NCBI GenBank assembly: GCA_025656505.1
Contig: JAHXHR010000001.1
Location: 1-33,719, forward strand
Reading direction: 5' to 3'
Source: Candidatus Thiodiazotropha sp. (ex Epidulcina cf. delphinae)
GTDB taxonomy: Bacteria; Pseudomonadota; Gammaproteobacteria; Chromatiales; Chromatiaceae
DNA: 33,719 nucleotides
Part shown: piece after piece, positions 9,250 through 17,911 of the stretch
Position numbering within the stretch: position 1 is the first letter of the stretch
Layout: every line of letters starts with the position of its first letter
Position numbers and translations under genes: made by a program
Notes under the pieces: model-generated
Database searches by the model: none
What the model saw: only the letters and a program-made list of their open reading frames with translations
Told to the model about the DNA's origin: nothing

Positions 9250-10407
9250 ATGAGGCTGATTCCGCGCTGGCCCCTCCTTTTATTACTCGCAGGTTGTAGT
9301 GTCTTCAGCGGAAAAGACAATGCAGATCCCCCTGCGGAACTGGTCGGGCTTGAGGAGGGGCTGCGCATCGAGATACTTTGGGAAAAGAGTCTGGAGGGCG
9401 CCGGCGAGACCTTGCTTAAACTGGCTCCGGTGATCAGTGACGGTGTGTTGTATATCGCAGAGCCGTCCGGCGAGGTCTTCGCACTCGATCCCCAAACTGG
9501 AGAGAAACGCTGGTCGGTGGATACCGAAAGCCCGCTCAGCGGCGGTCCAGGGGTCGGTAACGGTTTACTTGCACTGGGCACCCTGGAGGCGGAGCTGATT
9601 CTATTGGGGGCGGAAGACGGGGCGGAAAGATGGCGTAAGCGTGTCAGCAGCGAAGTGCTGTCGAGTCCGGCCATCAACGACGGGCGTGTGGTCTGCCGCA
9701 CCACGGATGGCGGTGTGGCGGCCTATGCAACCGACACCGGTGAAAAACGCTGGCTCTATGATCGCAGTGTCCCGGTGCTGACCCTGCGCGGTGACAGTTC
9801 ACCACTGATCAGCGGATCCCAGGTGTTGGTGGGTTTTGCCGGCGGAAAACTGCTGGGGCTCTCCCTGGATGCCGGACTGGTGGCTTGGGAGGCGGTGATC
9901 TCAACACCTCAGGGTCGAACCGAACTGGAGCGGGTTGTGGATATCGATGCCGATCCCAAACTGGTGGAGGGGACCGTCTATGTGACTGCCTTCCAAGGTG
10001 AAGTAGCGGCTGTCTCCGAGTCCAGCGGTGTCGTGCTGTGGCGGCGCAGTATCCCATCCCATGCCGGGTTGGATGCCAACTGGCGTCAGCTCTTTGTCAG
10101 CGACGATGCAGATCATATCTGGTCTCTGGATGCCACCAACGGCGCGACATTGTGGCAGCAGAAGGCGTTGCATGCGCGCAGACTCTCCGCGCCCGCCATC
10201 CTGGACGACTATCTTGTGGTGGGTGATTTCGAAGGCTATCTCCATTGGCTGGCCCAGGAAGACGGACGCCAACTGGCGCGAGTCAAAGTCGGCAGCGAGG
10301 CGATACGTCTCAAGCCCCTGGTCAAGGACGATATTGTTTATGTACTGGATGAGGGGGGGACCCTGAGTGCCCTGAAGGCCTATCCGGTTGAGGCCGAGTC
10401 GCATTGA
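9250..10407 (+). CDS. bamB: Outer membrane assembly lipoprotein BamB
   Basis: A 385-residue beta-propeller lipoprotein of the BAM complex, which inserts beta-barrel proteins in the outer membrane. The lipobox is LLLAGCSVF with lipidated Cys16. PQQ-type propeller blades repeat through the protein, such as [36 protein letters not shown] and [17 protein letters not shown]. Length (E. coli 392) and context (yfgM before, der after) agree. The der start codon follows the stop by one base. Confidence 0.94.
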   Translation: MRLIPRWPLLLLLAGCSVFSGKDNADPPAELVGLEEGLRIEILWEKSLEGAGETLLKLAPVISDGVLYIAEPSGEVFALDPQTGEKRWSVDTESPLSGGPGVGNGLLALGTLEAELILLGAEDGAERWRKRVSSEVLSSPAINDGRVVCRTTDGGVAAYATDTGEKRWLYDRSVPVLTLRGDSSPLISGSQVLVGFAGGKLLGLSLDAGLVAWEAVISTPQGRTELERVVDIDADPKLVEGTVYVTAFQGEVAAVSESSGVVLWRRSIPSHAGLDANWRQLFVSDDADHIWSLDATNGATLWQQKALHARRLSAPAILDDYLVVGDFEGYLHWLAQEDGRQLARVKVGSEAIRLKPLVKDDIVYVLDEGGTLSALKAYPVEAESH

Positions 10408-10408
10408 G

Positions 10409-11800
10409 ATGTTGCCGGTCATCGCCCTGGTCGGGCGCCCCAATGTGGGTAAGTCCACGCTATTCAATTGCCTGACCCGCAGTCGTGATGCCCTGGTGGC
10501 CGATCAGCCGGGATTGACCCGGGACCGTAAGTACGGCACGGGTAAGCTGGGCAAGCACCCCTATGTCGTTGTCGATACCGGCGGTATCAGCGGCAATCAA
10601 ATAGGCATAGATGCATTGATGGAGCAGCAGGTCAGGCAGGCCATCGGCGAGGCTGATCACATCCTCTTTCTGCTCGACGCCAAAGAGGGGTGCAGCGCCG
10701 GCGACGAGATGATCGCCCAGGAGCTTCGCCGTAGCGGCAAGCCTGTCACCCTTGCGGTCAACAAGAGTGACGGGATGGAGGCGGACCTGGCGGCCGGCGA
10801 CTTCTATCGTTTGGGGTTCGGCGACCCCCAAGCCATCGCGGCGGTGCATGGGCGAGGGGTGCGCAATCTCATCGATCAGGTGCTCGATTCCCTGCCGCCG
10901 CAGCAACCCGAGGCGGCGCCTGAAGAGCAGGGAATTCAGATAGCCGTGGTCGGTCGTCCCAACGTAGGCAAATCGACCCTGGTCAATCGCCTGTTGGGCG
11001 AGGAGCGGGTGGTCGCCTTCGATCAGCCGGGCACCACCCGGGACAGCATCGCTATCCCTTTCACCCGTAACGACAGCCGCTATACCCTCATCGATACCGC
11101 CGGCGTCAGGCGTCGGGCGCGTGTCAGGGAGGTGATCGAGAAGTTCAGCATCATCAAGACCCTGCAATCCATCGAAGCGGCCAATGTAGTGCTCCTGGTC
11201 GTGGATGCCCGGCAGGGCGTCGGCGAGCAGGACGCCACCCTGGCGGGGCATGTGCTGGAGAGCGGCAGAGCGCTCATCCTGGTGATCAACAAGTGGGACG
11301 GCCTGTCACAGGATCAACGGGTGTGGGTCAAGAAAGACATTGAGCGCAAGCTCCCTTTCCTCAATTTCGCCCAACACCATTTCATTTCCGCCCTGCACGG
11401 TTCAGGCGTTGGGGATCTGTTCGGGCTGATCGATCAGGTCTATGCCAATGCCATGCGCGATCTCTCCACTCCGGAGCTTACCCGGTTGCTGGAGGCGCTG
11501 GTGCAGGAACATCAACCCCCGTTGGTGCATGGACGGCGCATTAAACTGCGCTATGCCCACCAGGGGGGTAAGAACCCACCGCTGATCATTATTCACGGCA
11601 ATCAGACAGAGCAGGTGCCGGACGGTTATAAGCGTTACCTGATAAGCCGTTTCCGCAAAGCGCTGAAGTTAAAGGGGACACCGATCCGTATCGAATTCCG
11701 TAGTGGCGGGAACCCCTATCAAGGCAGGACGAATAAGCTCACCGACCGGCAGATCAGGAAGCGGCAAAGACTCAAAAAGTTCGTCAAGCGCAAAGGTTAA
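10409..11800 (+). CDS. der: Ribosome biogenesis GTPase Der
   Basis: A 463-residue GTPase with two G domains in tandem, needed for maturation of the 50S subunit. Each domain has its own P-loop, GRPNVGKST at about 8-16 and again near 180, plus NKSDG and NKWDG base-recognition motifs. A C-terminal KH-like domain ends in a basic tail ([12 protein letters not shown]). I chose ATG 10409, one base after the bamB stop, rather than the upstream TTG 10388, because [15 protein letters not shown] is the family N-terminus. Its stop codon overlaps the stop of the convergent TPR gene, with no terminator between them. Confidence 0.96.
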   Translation: MLPVIALVGRPNVGKSTLFNCLTRSRDALVADQPGLTRDRKYGTGKLGKHPYVVVDTGGISGNQIGIDALMEQQVRQAIGEADHILFLLDAKEGCSAGDEMIAQELRRSGKPVTLAVNKSDGMEADLAAGDFYRLGFGDPQAIAAVHGRGVRNLIDQVLDSLPPQQPEAAPEEQGIQIAVVGRPNVGKSTLVNRLLGEERVVAFDQPGTTRDSIAIPFTRNDSRYTLIDTAGVRRRARVREVIEKFSIIKTLQSIEAANVVLLVVDARQGVGEQDATLAGHVLESGRALILVINKWDGLSQDQRVWVKKDIERKLPFLNFAQHHFISALHGSGVGDLFGLIDQVYANAMRDLSTPELTRLLEALVQEHQPPLVHGRRIKLRYAHQGGKNPPLIIIHGNQTEQVPDGYKRYLISRFRKALKLKGTPIRIEFRSGGNPYQGRTNKLTDRQIRKRQRLKKFVKRKG

Positions 11801-13683
11801 TAAGGGCCGCTCTTCAGTTGAGTGAGGCGGTCCGCTGCTTCACTGCGCAACGGGAAATTCTTTCCCGTATTCAGGGCGCGTTCGATAAAGGTCACGGCCT
11901 TGACCTTGTCTTTTAAGGCGAGGTGGTTCAGTCCCATTCGGTAATAGGTCTTCGGATCAACCACCGGCGATGCGGCGGCAACTTCTTGGTATTGCTGCAA
12001 AGAGTCTTGAAATCTGCCCAGGTTAAAATAGATTTCTCCAAGGGTGTCCTTGATTCTTACGGAATCCGGGTCGATCCTTTGTGCATCCAGGGCGAATGCA
12101 AGGGCCTTGTCAGGCATGCCCTGCCGTTCCATGAGCGTTGCCGCAAGCTGATTCAGTACATACGCGGAAGGGGGGTTGGATGCAAGGTATGCTTGATATT
12201 CATCGATAGCCTTGCCTGGTTTCCCCAAGGCGTTGTACAGGTTTCCCAGATTGATATGCAACTTGGAAAATTCCGGCGCCAGTCGCTGAACTTCCCGGTA
12301 TCCGCTCAATGCCGCTTCAGGATTCCCCGAAAAGTATGAGATATCGGCACTTTCAATGATGGGTGTGATCAGCCGGGGAAACGCATCGGATACCTTTTGC
12401 AGTATCGCTTGCGCCTGTTTCGCTTGGCCGAGCTTCCACATCATGCGTGAGCGTGCAATCGCAAGGAAGGGCGCCGGTCGATCGTTTGCTTCGTTCTCTA
12501 GGATGCGCAACGCCAATGCGGTGTAGCCCTGCTCACTGAAAAAAACGCCGGCTGCCAGGGCGATTGCGTCAGCCGCCGATTGATGTTGCAAATAGGCGGC
12601 GAAATCGAATTTGGGTCGCTGGAAGTCGATATACAGATCCCCCGCATTCCTGTACGCAAGCGTAGCACCGGCAGTGTCATGCTGCGAAAGTGAAATTGCA
12701 GCCATCGCCAAATGAGGCACAGGGTAGCGAGGGTTCAGCGCGATAGCCCTTTCGGCCGCTGCCCTCGCTTGCGCATAGCGCCCTCGCGCCAGATAAACCA
12801 GTGCAAGTCCCGCATGCCCTTCCTGGGTTTGCGGATAAGTCAAGGCCAGCTTTTCAAAAGCGCTATTCGCGCCGTCATATTGCCGTAGCGAATGGTGGGC
12901 GCATCCCAGATTCAGCAGACCGATAGGGCTGTCGGCCTCGAGCTGTATCACCTTTTTAAAGGTAGTAACGGCTTGTGACGGTTGGTTCAGTAACAACTGA
13001 TTCGTGCCAAGCAATACCAGGGCAACCACTGAATCCGGCGCTGTGGCGACAAGCTGCCGGGTATAGATCTCCGATTCGGCGTAGTTCTTTTCCGCTAAAT
13101 GCAGGGAGGCAATCTTTAGTAATGCCTGTTTGTCCGCAGGCGCCTGTTGTACTATTTTTTGGTAAGTTGCAGCCGCTTTGTCATTTTTACCTTGATGGGC
13201 ATAGATGGAAGCCCTTAGGTGTAGCGCTTCCAATTTGAGATCATCGGGTGGCGTCTCCGGCAGATAATTCAGCGCCTGCACATAGTTGTCTCTTGATGCA
13301 TAAAATTTTGTTAAATTGATTTCGATTGTGGCGCCGATCTTCGGCAACCGCCTGTTCAACTCGGAAAGATGCTTGTCCAGCGCCGGATAGTTTCCCTGCC
13401 CGATCCAGCCGAGGATTAATATCAGATGGGCTTTGGCGTCTTGCGGATTGTTGTGTATGTACTGCTTGCCCAGATCTACGACTTTTGCGTAGGCGTTGCG
13501 CTTGAGCAGCGCTATTGCTTCATCATAGTCCGCCGATTGGGCGAGGAAAGGGGTGATCTGAAATTCATCGCTTGTTTTCGGTTGTATCGTCAAAGGGACT
13601 GCGTCTGAAATACGGGCCGCCGGCAAGCAATACAGCAGCAAGCCGATCGATATCAGAGGGCGAACATGTTTGCGTATGCTCAT
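11797..13683 (-). CDS. Secreted TPR-repeat protein, possibly PEP-CTERM-associated
   Basis: A 628-residue protein with an N-terminal signal sequence (basic start SIRKHVRP, then [13 protein letters not shown]) and roughly a dozen or more TPR units over the rest, for example [19 protein letters not shown] and [20 protein letters not shown]. It is probably periplasmic or exported. It resembles the long TPR proteins (PrsT-like) found with PEP-CTERM/exosortase loci, and the gene upstream on the same strand encodes a PEP-CTERM protein. PrsT proteins are usually longer and lipidated, and I see no lipobox cysteine, so that link is tentative. No clear ribosome site precedes ATG 13683. The stop overlaps the end of der. 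Confidence 0.8.
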   Translation of the reverse strand: MSIRKHVRPLISIGLLLYCLPAARISDAVPLTIQPKTSDEFQITPFLAQSADYDEAIALLKRNAYAKVVDLGKQYIHNNPQDAKAHLILILGWIGQGNYPALDKHLSELNRRLPKIGATIEINLTKFYASRDNYVQALNYLPETPPDDLKLEALHLRASIYAHQGKNDKAAATYQKIVQQAPADKQALLKIASLHLAEKNYAESEIYTRQLVATAPDSVVALVLLGTNQLLLNQPSQAVTTFKKVIQLEADSPIGLLNLGCAHHSLRQYDGANSAFEKLALTYPQTQEGHAGLALVYLARGRYAQARAAAERAIALNPRYPVPHLAMAAISLSQHDTAGATLAYRNAGDLYIDFQRPKFDFAAYLQHQSAADAIALAAGVFFSEQGYTALALRILENEANDRPAPFLAIARSRMMWKLGQAKQAQAILQKVSDAFPRLITPIIESADISYFSGNPEAALSGYREVQRLAPEFSKLHINLGNLYNALGKPGKAIDEYQAYLASNPPSAYVLNQLAATLMERQGMPDKALAFALDAQRIDPDSVRIKDTLGEIYFNLGRFQDSLQQYQEVAAASPVVDPKTYYRMGLNHLALKDKVKAVTFIERALNTGKNFPLRSEAADRLTQLKSGPY

Positions 13684-13734
13684 GCGAGAGTAGGTTAGCC
13701 GCTAAACGGTAATCCGGCTATGGTTCGGGTTGAG

Positions 13735-13767
13735 AAAAAAACCACGAACCAGTATCTGGTCCGTGGT
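13735..13767 (-). terminator. Rho-independent terminator of the PEP-CTERM gene
   Basis: On the minus strand a ten-base stem (ACCACGGACC pairing with GGTTCGTGGT, one G-U pair) with a short loop is followed by seven T. It lies 33 bases beyond the PEP-CTERM stop and before the TPR gene start, so the two minus-strand genes are at least partly separate units. Confidence 0.85.
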
Positions 13768-13799
13768 CTTAGGAACGCCGGCTGGATTTTATTATTTGA

Positions 13800-14798
13800 T
13801 TATGAACGGCGCCTTTTCCGATTTGCCGCCACCATGCCGAACAGACCCAGGGTGGTCAGCACCAGTGTGCCCGGCTCAGGGACTGACGGTGGTGGTTCAT
13901 TGAACCCCGCTTGCCCGCTGACATAGAAAGACGCCAGGAAGATATTGTCATCCTGTGAGGCATTGATGGTGTCTACGGTGATACTGGTATCACCCAAGGT
14001 TATGAAGCTGCTCAGGTCATAATGTTCCGTATCTTGTGCATAGGTCGGGTTTACCGGGGAGAGCGGATCGTCAAAACCGCCTACCGTGATCAGGTTGCCG
14101 TTGGTGGAGCCATTGACACCGTCATCCTTGTTGCCCGCGTTTTCGGTCATCAACAGACCGTTGACTTCAACCGTCGATTTCTGGTTACAGCAACTGAAAC
14201 CGATGCCCAGCGCCATTTCGGCGAAAAAACCCGCCTCGGTCGGATCCAGAGGGTCGGCGAAATTGATGCTGGTTGTGTCACCGACGACAGAGGCGAAGCC
14301 GTCAAGGATTCCCACGGTGGCTTCCGGGAGGGCGGCATTCTCGTAAACGACTACCAGCGCTTCACCATCGGTATTATTGCCGAGTGCGGTTTCGGCAAGA
14401 TTGAAGTTATACACGCCGCCACCGCCGCCGTTGATGGTGGGCGCAACGATGCTCGTCACATCCGCCCTGAACGATGCCAGGCTGCAGCATGCCGTGGCGT
14501 TGGGTACCCGCGGACCGAATGTCACTGCGGAACCATCCACTGTGACGGCTGGTGTGCCGAGCGTAAAATAGGTCGAACTGTACAGATAGGCTGCGACGAC
14601 AGTCGAGCCCAGAGGCACCGACGCGGATATCACGCCGGCATTGGAGAGGCTGCCGAATCCGTCAGTGGAGATTGCGACGTTGCCGGTAAAGGATTGGAAT
14701 GGATCCAAGGATGCCCAGGCAGAGCCGGGCAGGGCCGTACAGGCAAGCAGGCCCGCAGCGCAAAGCCTTTTCGTCAGGGTGTGTGTAATAGGTGTCAT
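13800..14798 (-). CDS. PEP-CTERM sorting domain surface protein
   Basis: A 332-residue exported protein. The signal peptide is about 1-29 (CAAGLLACTALPGSAWA). The C-terminus is a PEP-CTERM tripartite signal: VPEPGTLVL, a hydrophobic helix, then NRKRRRS. In this system an exosortase removes the tail and the protein goes to the cell surface or extracellular matrix; no exosortase gene is in the window. The body is Ser/Thr/Gly/Asn-rich and ends in a beta-type segment (ITVDTINASQDDNIFLASFYVSG). Two vicinal cysteine pairs (ATACCSLA and FSCCNQKS) are unusual and could form disulfides. I chose ATG 14798 because GGGGAGGA precedes it; the frame upstream of it is not a signal peptide. Function is unknown. 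Confidence 0.87.
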   Translation of the reverse strand: MTPITHTLTKRLCAAGLLACTALPGSAWASLDPFQSFTGNVAISTDGFGSLSNAGVISASVPLGSTVVAAYLYSSTYFTLGTPAVTVDGSAVTFGPRVPNATACCSLASFRADVTSIVAPTINGGGGGVYNFNLAETALGNNTDGEALVVVYENAALPEATVGILDGFASVVGDTTSINFADPLDPTEAGFFAEMALGIGFSCCNQKSTVEVNGLLMTENAGNKDDGVNGSTNGNLITVGGFDDPLSPVNPTYAQDTEHYDLSSFITLGDTSITVDTINASQDDNIFLASFYVSGQAGFNEPPPSVPEPGTLVLTTLGLFGMVAANRKRRRS

Positions 14799-14904
14799 GA
14801 AATCGATCCTCCCCTGTTTACACTTCAATGCTTGATGGTCTTTGAATATCCAAAATGGTTGGATACTCAACTTTAATCAGGGTCAGTCCGTTATTGTCAG
14901 ATCA

Positions 14905-14921
14905 GGCAATTACTATGCCTT
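14905..14921 (-). promoter_or_regulatory. Possible sigma-54 promoter of the PEP-CTERM gene
   Basis: The minus strand reads AAGGCATAGTAATTGCC, with GG at 14918-14919 and GC at 14906-14907 separated by ten bases and TTGC in the -12 box. This fits the GG-N10-GC rule. The start of transcription would be near 14894, giving a leader of about 95 bases. PEP-CTERM genes are reported to be RpoN/PrsR-controlled in some bacteria, which makes the match meaningful, but the -24 box (AGGCAT) is only partly consensus. Confidence 0.4.
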
Positions 14922-15000
14922 CTGACTTTTATGGGTTATATATTTTTATATAAATCAATATGTTATTGTTCATTGCTGACTCGTCGTATATTTTTTCCAG

Positions 15001-15120
15001 CCCCTCGGTAACGGGGTTCTTGTAAAGAATCCCGACAACAAAGCCCTTGATATAGCTGCCGGATCAGGCATGGCGGCAGGTGTCCTTGTCGCCTATGCCC
15101 TTCAACAGGCATGGCGGTGA
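15001..15120 (+). pseudogene. Possible gene remnant in the 14.8-15.3 kb gap
   Basis: The 540 bases between the PEP-CTERM gene and the radical SAM gene are mostly AT-rich and hold no full gene. One frame, without a start codon, reads 39 residues to TGA 15118-15120 and includes NPDNKALDIAAGSG and then AGVLVAYALQQAWR, which looks like a membrane-helix end of a real protein. The same stretch carries a repeated AGGCATGGCGG (15066 and 15107). I do not recognise a family and this may be chance. Confidence 0.2.
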
Positions 15121-15340
15121 ATCAAAAAATTCAAATTGTAATCCTCCGTAAACCCCTTATCCCTCGGGCCTTTATTGATCGTTGTTTAAAAAATGTTTGA
15201 CGGGTCGATGAGGATAGAATCCGGGGGGGCGGGACTATCGGCAACCGGTGTAAAATTACCCGACAACGCTCATGCGATCGGCGCGGTTTGATATGCTTCG
15301 ATCCGCCGCTTATTCGATTGGAAAATATCATAGGATTACG

Positions 15341-16633
15341 ATGAAGCTACCCTATCCCGAGAGGCTCCAGGGGTTGATCCTTCAGGCTGGATTGGATCGA
15401 TTGCCGGCAAAGCCGCTAAAATTCCTTGCCGAGCAGGCGGTTCGCTTTCGTTTTACCTCACAAGAGTTGCGCCAGTTGGGCGACATGGCGCTTGATCTGC
15501 AGATGTGGGGCGAATCGACCATCGAGACGCTCTGGCCCGTACAAGAGTGGGACGGGCTTTCCCATAAACAGCGTCGTCAGCGCATTTTGGCGCAGATCAG
15601 CGCCCAGTGGAGGCAGCTCAAATTATCGCCCAACCACTATCCTCAACGCTTTGCCGGAAAGGGTTTTTCGCCGCAACGGATCAAAAGGCTTACCATTGAG
15701 CGAGATAAGCTCGGGCTCGGTGTTTGTCCGGTGGCTTCCCCGCAGACTCGATGCTGTAATCTGCTGACTTTGGATGCGGTGGAGAATTGCGGTTTCGATT
15801 GCAGCTATTGCAGTATCCAATCCTTTTATCATGGTGATGAGGTGCGTTTCGACAGTGGCTTTGGCGAAAAGCTGGCCCGGCTCGAGATCGATCCCGACAG
15901 GTTCTACCATATCGGCACCGGCCAATCCTCCGACTCCCTGATGTGGGGTAATCAGGCCGGGATACTGGAGGCCCTGCTTGAGTTCGCCCGGCGCCATCCG
16001 AACGTTATCCTCGAACTCAAGACAAAATCCAAGAACATCAGTTATCTGCTGAAGACGAATGTGCCGCCGAATCTCCTCTGCACCTGGTCGCTTAACACCC
16101 CGACCCTGATCGCAAACGAAGAGCACCTGACCGCGTCGCTGGATGAGCGGTTGCGATCAGCGCGCCGGCTCGCTGATCGCGGGGTATTGGTGGGTTTTCA
16201 TTTTCATCCTATGATCCACTACGATTATTGGCGGGAGGATTACGGTTTGCTGTTTCAACGTTTGCTGCGGGAGTTCACGGCCGACGAAATCGTCCTGGTG
16301 TCGTTTGGCACGCTGACCTATATCAAGCCCGTGATCAAGCAGTTGCGATCCCGCAAGGATTTTCACAGCAAGATCCTGCAGATGCCGCTGGTCGAGTGCG
16401 ATGGCAAGCTTTCCTACCCACAGACGATCAAACAGGAGATGTTCAGTTTCGCCTACCGCTCATTGCAGGCTTGGCATGACAAGGTCTTTTTCTATCTATG
16501 CATGGAGAATCAGCGTCTTTGGCAGCCGGTGTTCGGTTACGAATATCCATCTAACCGGGCCTTTGAAGCAGCCATGCAGCAAGCCTATTCAGACAAGATC
16601 CGCCGGCGAAGAAGAGATGGATATGGATCATGA
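15341..16633 (+). CDS. Spore photoproduct lyase family radical SAM protein
   Basis: A 430-residue radical SAM protein. The cluster motif is CGFDCSYC (CX3CX2C) in DAVENCGFDCSYCSIQSFY. Downstream segments GVLVGFHFHPMIHYDYWREDYGLLF and the SSDSLMWG stretch align with the spore photoproduct lyase (SplB) fold. By my alignment from memory, the SplB hydrogen-donor cysteine (Cys141 of Bacillus, in SCTSD) corresponds to GQSSD here, so the cysteine is missing and true photoproduct repair is doubtful. The host would not form spores in any case. A 150-residue N-terminal extension is not found in SplB. ATG 15341 is chosen for the AGGA upstream and the conserved start; an ATG at 15272 lacks support. The product is likely cytoplasmic; substrate unknown. 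Confidence 0.8.
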   Translation: MKLPYPERLQGLILQAGLDRLPAKPLKFLAEQAVRFRFTSQELRQLGDMALDLQMWGESTIETLWPVQEWDGLSHKQRRQRILAQISAQWRQLKLSPNHYPQRFAGKGFSPQRIKRLTIERDKLGLGVCPVASPQTRCCNLLTLDAVENCGFDCSYCSIQSFYHGDEVRFDSGFGEKLARLEIDPDRFYHIGTGQSSDSLMWGNQAGILEALLEFARRHPNVILELKTKSKNISYLLKTNVPPNLLCTWSLNTPTLIANEEHLTASLDERLRSARRLADRGVLVGFHFHPMIHYDYWREDYGLLFQRLLREFTADEIVLVSFGTLTYIKPVIKQLRSRKDFHSKILQMPLVECDGKLSYPQTIKQEMFSFAYRSLQAWHDKVFFYLCMENQRLWQPVFGYEYPSNRAFEAAMQQAYSDKIRRRRRDGYGS

Positions 16634-16932
16634 CCGACAGTGGTGGAGAGCCACTGGGGATGATCGCCATTGTCTCCCTGATGGCCTGGGGATTGGGCTA
16701 TTTCGGACAGCCCCACATCCTGGCTCGTTTCAAGGCGGTCAGGGATGCGGGTTTCGTCCCCAAGGTTGGGCGAATCGCCATGAGTTGGGTATTTGTCAGT
16801 CTCACTGCCGCCTGTCTGGTGGGGTTGGTAGGGATTCTGATTTTCGAGACCTCGTTAGGGGATGCGGAAAAGGTCTTTATCCGTCCGGTGATGCTCCATG
16901 GTCATTTTGTGCGCACGCCAATATTTTTCCAA
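16630..16932 (+). pseudogene. putP: Truncated sodium/proline symporter PutP (SSS family)
   Basis: The frame opens at an ATG overlapping the stop of the previous gene by four bases and at once reads IAIVSLMAWGLGYFGQPHILARF, the middle of PutP (about residue 230 of 500). It goes on through a further helix to DAEKVFI, then loses similarity. Both the first half and the last third of the transporter are missing. Family similarity ends just before a dispersed repeat begins at 16933. The open frame runs on to 16995 through the repeat, but that tail is not PutP. It is a gene remnant left by deletion and repeat insertion and cannot make a transporter. Confidence 0.75.
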
Positions 16933-16987
16933 CTCAAGTTTCGGCGCTCAAATTTAACTCGTTCCCATGTTCTATGTGGGAACGCAT
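16933..16987 (+). repeat. Third copy of the CTCAAGTTTCGG repeat
   Basis: The stretch begins CTCAAGTTTCGGCGCTC and continues with a palindrome CGTTCCCAT/ATGTGGGAACG (about 16959-16984). It matches the right arm of the element at 92-328 in reverse orientation (CTCAAGTTTCGGAGTTC, then a similar CTCGTTTCCGTGTTCTATG). It sits exactly where putP similarity is lost. Confidence 0.6.
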
Positions 16988-16993
16988 TATCCT

Positions 16994-17018
16994 AAAAACC
17001 GCAGTGGGACGGGGTGAA
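16994..17018 (+). repeat. Solo left end of the AAAACCGCAG repeat family
   Basis: The sequence AAAAACCGCAGTGGGACGGG and the following GTGAA match the left end of the 282-base element at 26905, with one base changed and one A more. No right end is seen within 300 bases. It directly follows the CTCAAGTTTCGG repeat, so two repeat families abut here. Confidence 0.55.
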
Positions 17019-17210
17019 ACATCCGGGCTAACCTGTCTTTGTCAAAATGGCAGAAAAAATTTCCTATATAAAATATAGAAATAGTCACTTTTAGCCAAAA
17101 TCACCTGCCGATTTGTCAGGTTTGGTGGGGTAGGTGGCAGTGACGATTCAATAAGCGGTAAATTCAAAAAGGTCAATATAAAACAATAAGATACTTATCG
17201 ATTTGGAATG

Positions 17211-17228
17211 TTGGAATGCTATTTGCAT
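17211..17228 (+). promoter_or_regulatory. Possible sigma-54 promoter of the FeS/NrfD/cytochrome operon
   Basis: TTGGAATGCTATTTGCAT has GG (17213-17214) and GC (17225-17226) ten bases apart, with TGG and TTTGCA boxes very close to the sigma-54 consensus. Transcription would start near 17238, about 200 bases before the first gene. The rest of 17019-17435 is AT-rich and holds no gene; an upstream activator site is not evident. Confidence 0.45.
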
Positions 17229-17435
17229 TAGCTCTCCGAAATGCACGTTGTGTGTGCTGATTTACGGATGCAGAACAAATTATAAGTAGGCCGAGAGCGC
17301 GGTATGCCTGAGTTATCAAGCCAGTACCCAGCATGGAACCAAGCCAACCCCGGGATCCAAACCGGATGGGCAGGCGGATTGTTCTGACAGCATGCGTTCA
17401 AGGACTTCGGAACCGCCCACGAGGAGGGGTTGAGT

Positions 17436-17759
17436 ATGTTGAAACGATCGAAAGCTGCGATCCGGCAGTGGTTTTCTCCTGATCAGGCCGCCCAAGCCCG
17501 GGAAGACGACAAGGTCTGTTCGGTAAGGCGCGGTTTTTTCAAGAGGGCGGCCGTTGCCGCCGTCTCCGTTGCCGGCACCGCAGGGTTGGCGAAAATAGTG
17601 GTTGATTCATCCCCTCAGCCCAAGTTGCAAGACAAATACGCCAAGGATCACCTGGCCGGCGAGCAGGAATTGATGGAGTGGGAGTATGTGTTGATGTCTG
17701 AGCGGGAGAAGGCTGACATGGTGCAAGCGTTCATCGACAACTACTCCGATCAGGTCTGA
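17436..17759 (+). CDS. Small Tat-targeted protein of the electron-transfer operon
   Basis: A 107-residue protein with a twin-arginine signal after a long n-region: VRRGFFKRAAVAAVSVAGTAG at about 30-50. The short mature part ends in LMSEREKADMVQAFIDNYSD (86-105). That segment mirrors LMTDEEKKEAVTRLEHRYSE at 62-81 of the next gene product, which also follows a Tat signal, so the two look related. It has no metal-binding motif; Cys28 is its only cysteine. It recalls the small Tat proteins encoded near formate dehydrogenases, but I cannot assign it to a named family. It may be an accessory subunit of the complex below. ATG 17436 is chosen over TTG 17430 because GAGGAGGGG lies just upstream. Confidence 0.75.
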   Translation: MLKRSKAAIRQWFSPDQAAQAREDDKVCSVRRGFFKRAAVAAVSVAGTAGLAKIVVDSSPQPKLQDKYAKDHLAGEQELMEWEYVLMSEREKADMVQAFIDNYSDQV

Positions 17760-17911
17760 TTAGGCTTGTTGGCGGAACTGGCTTGGTTGTTCAGGGCCGA
17801 TAGTGGGGGCTTTGCTGAATGGCTGATCGCTCCAGTGGCAGCCGCATGCTTGTCTCGACCACCGTTTAGCTGTCCCATTTTATTCGATTGCCAATCGACT
17901 AGAGGATAGAT

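Noticed and set aside
10388-10408. Upstream TTG start for der
   Set aside because: It lies inside bamB, and the known Der N-terminus begins at ATG 10409.
14022-14876. 284-residue frame opposite the PEP-CTERM gene
   Set aside because: It is the reverse shadow of a gene with a signal peptide, a PEP-CTERM tail, a ribosome site and a terminator.
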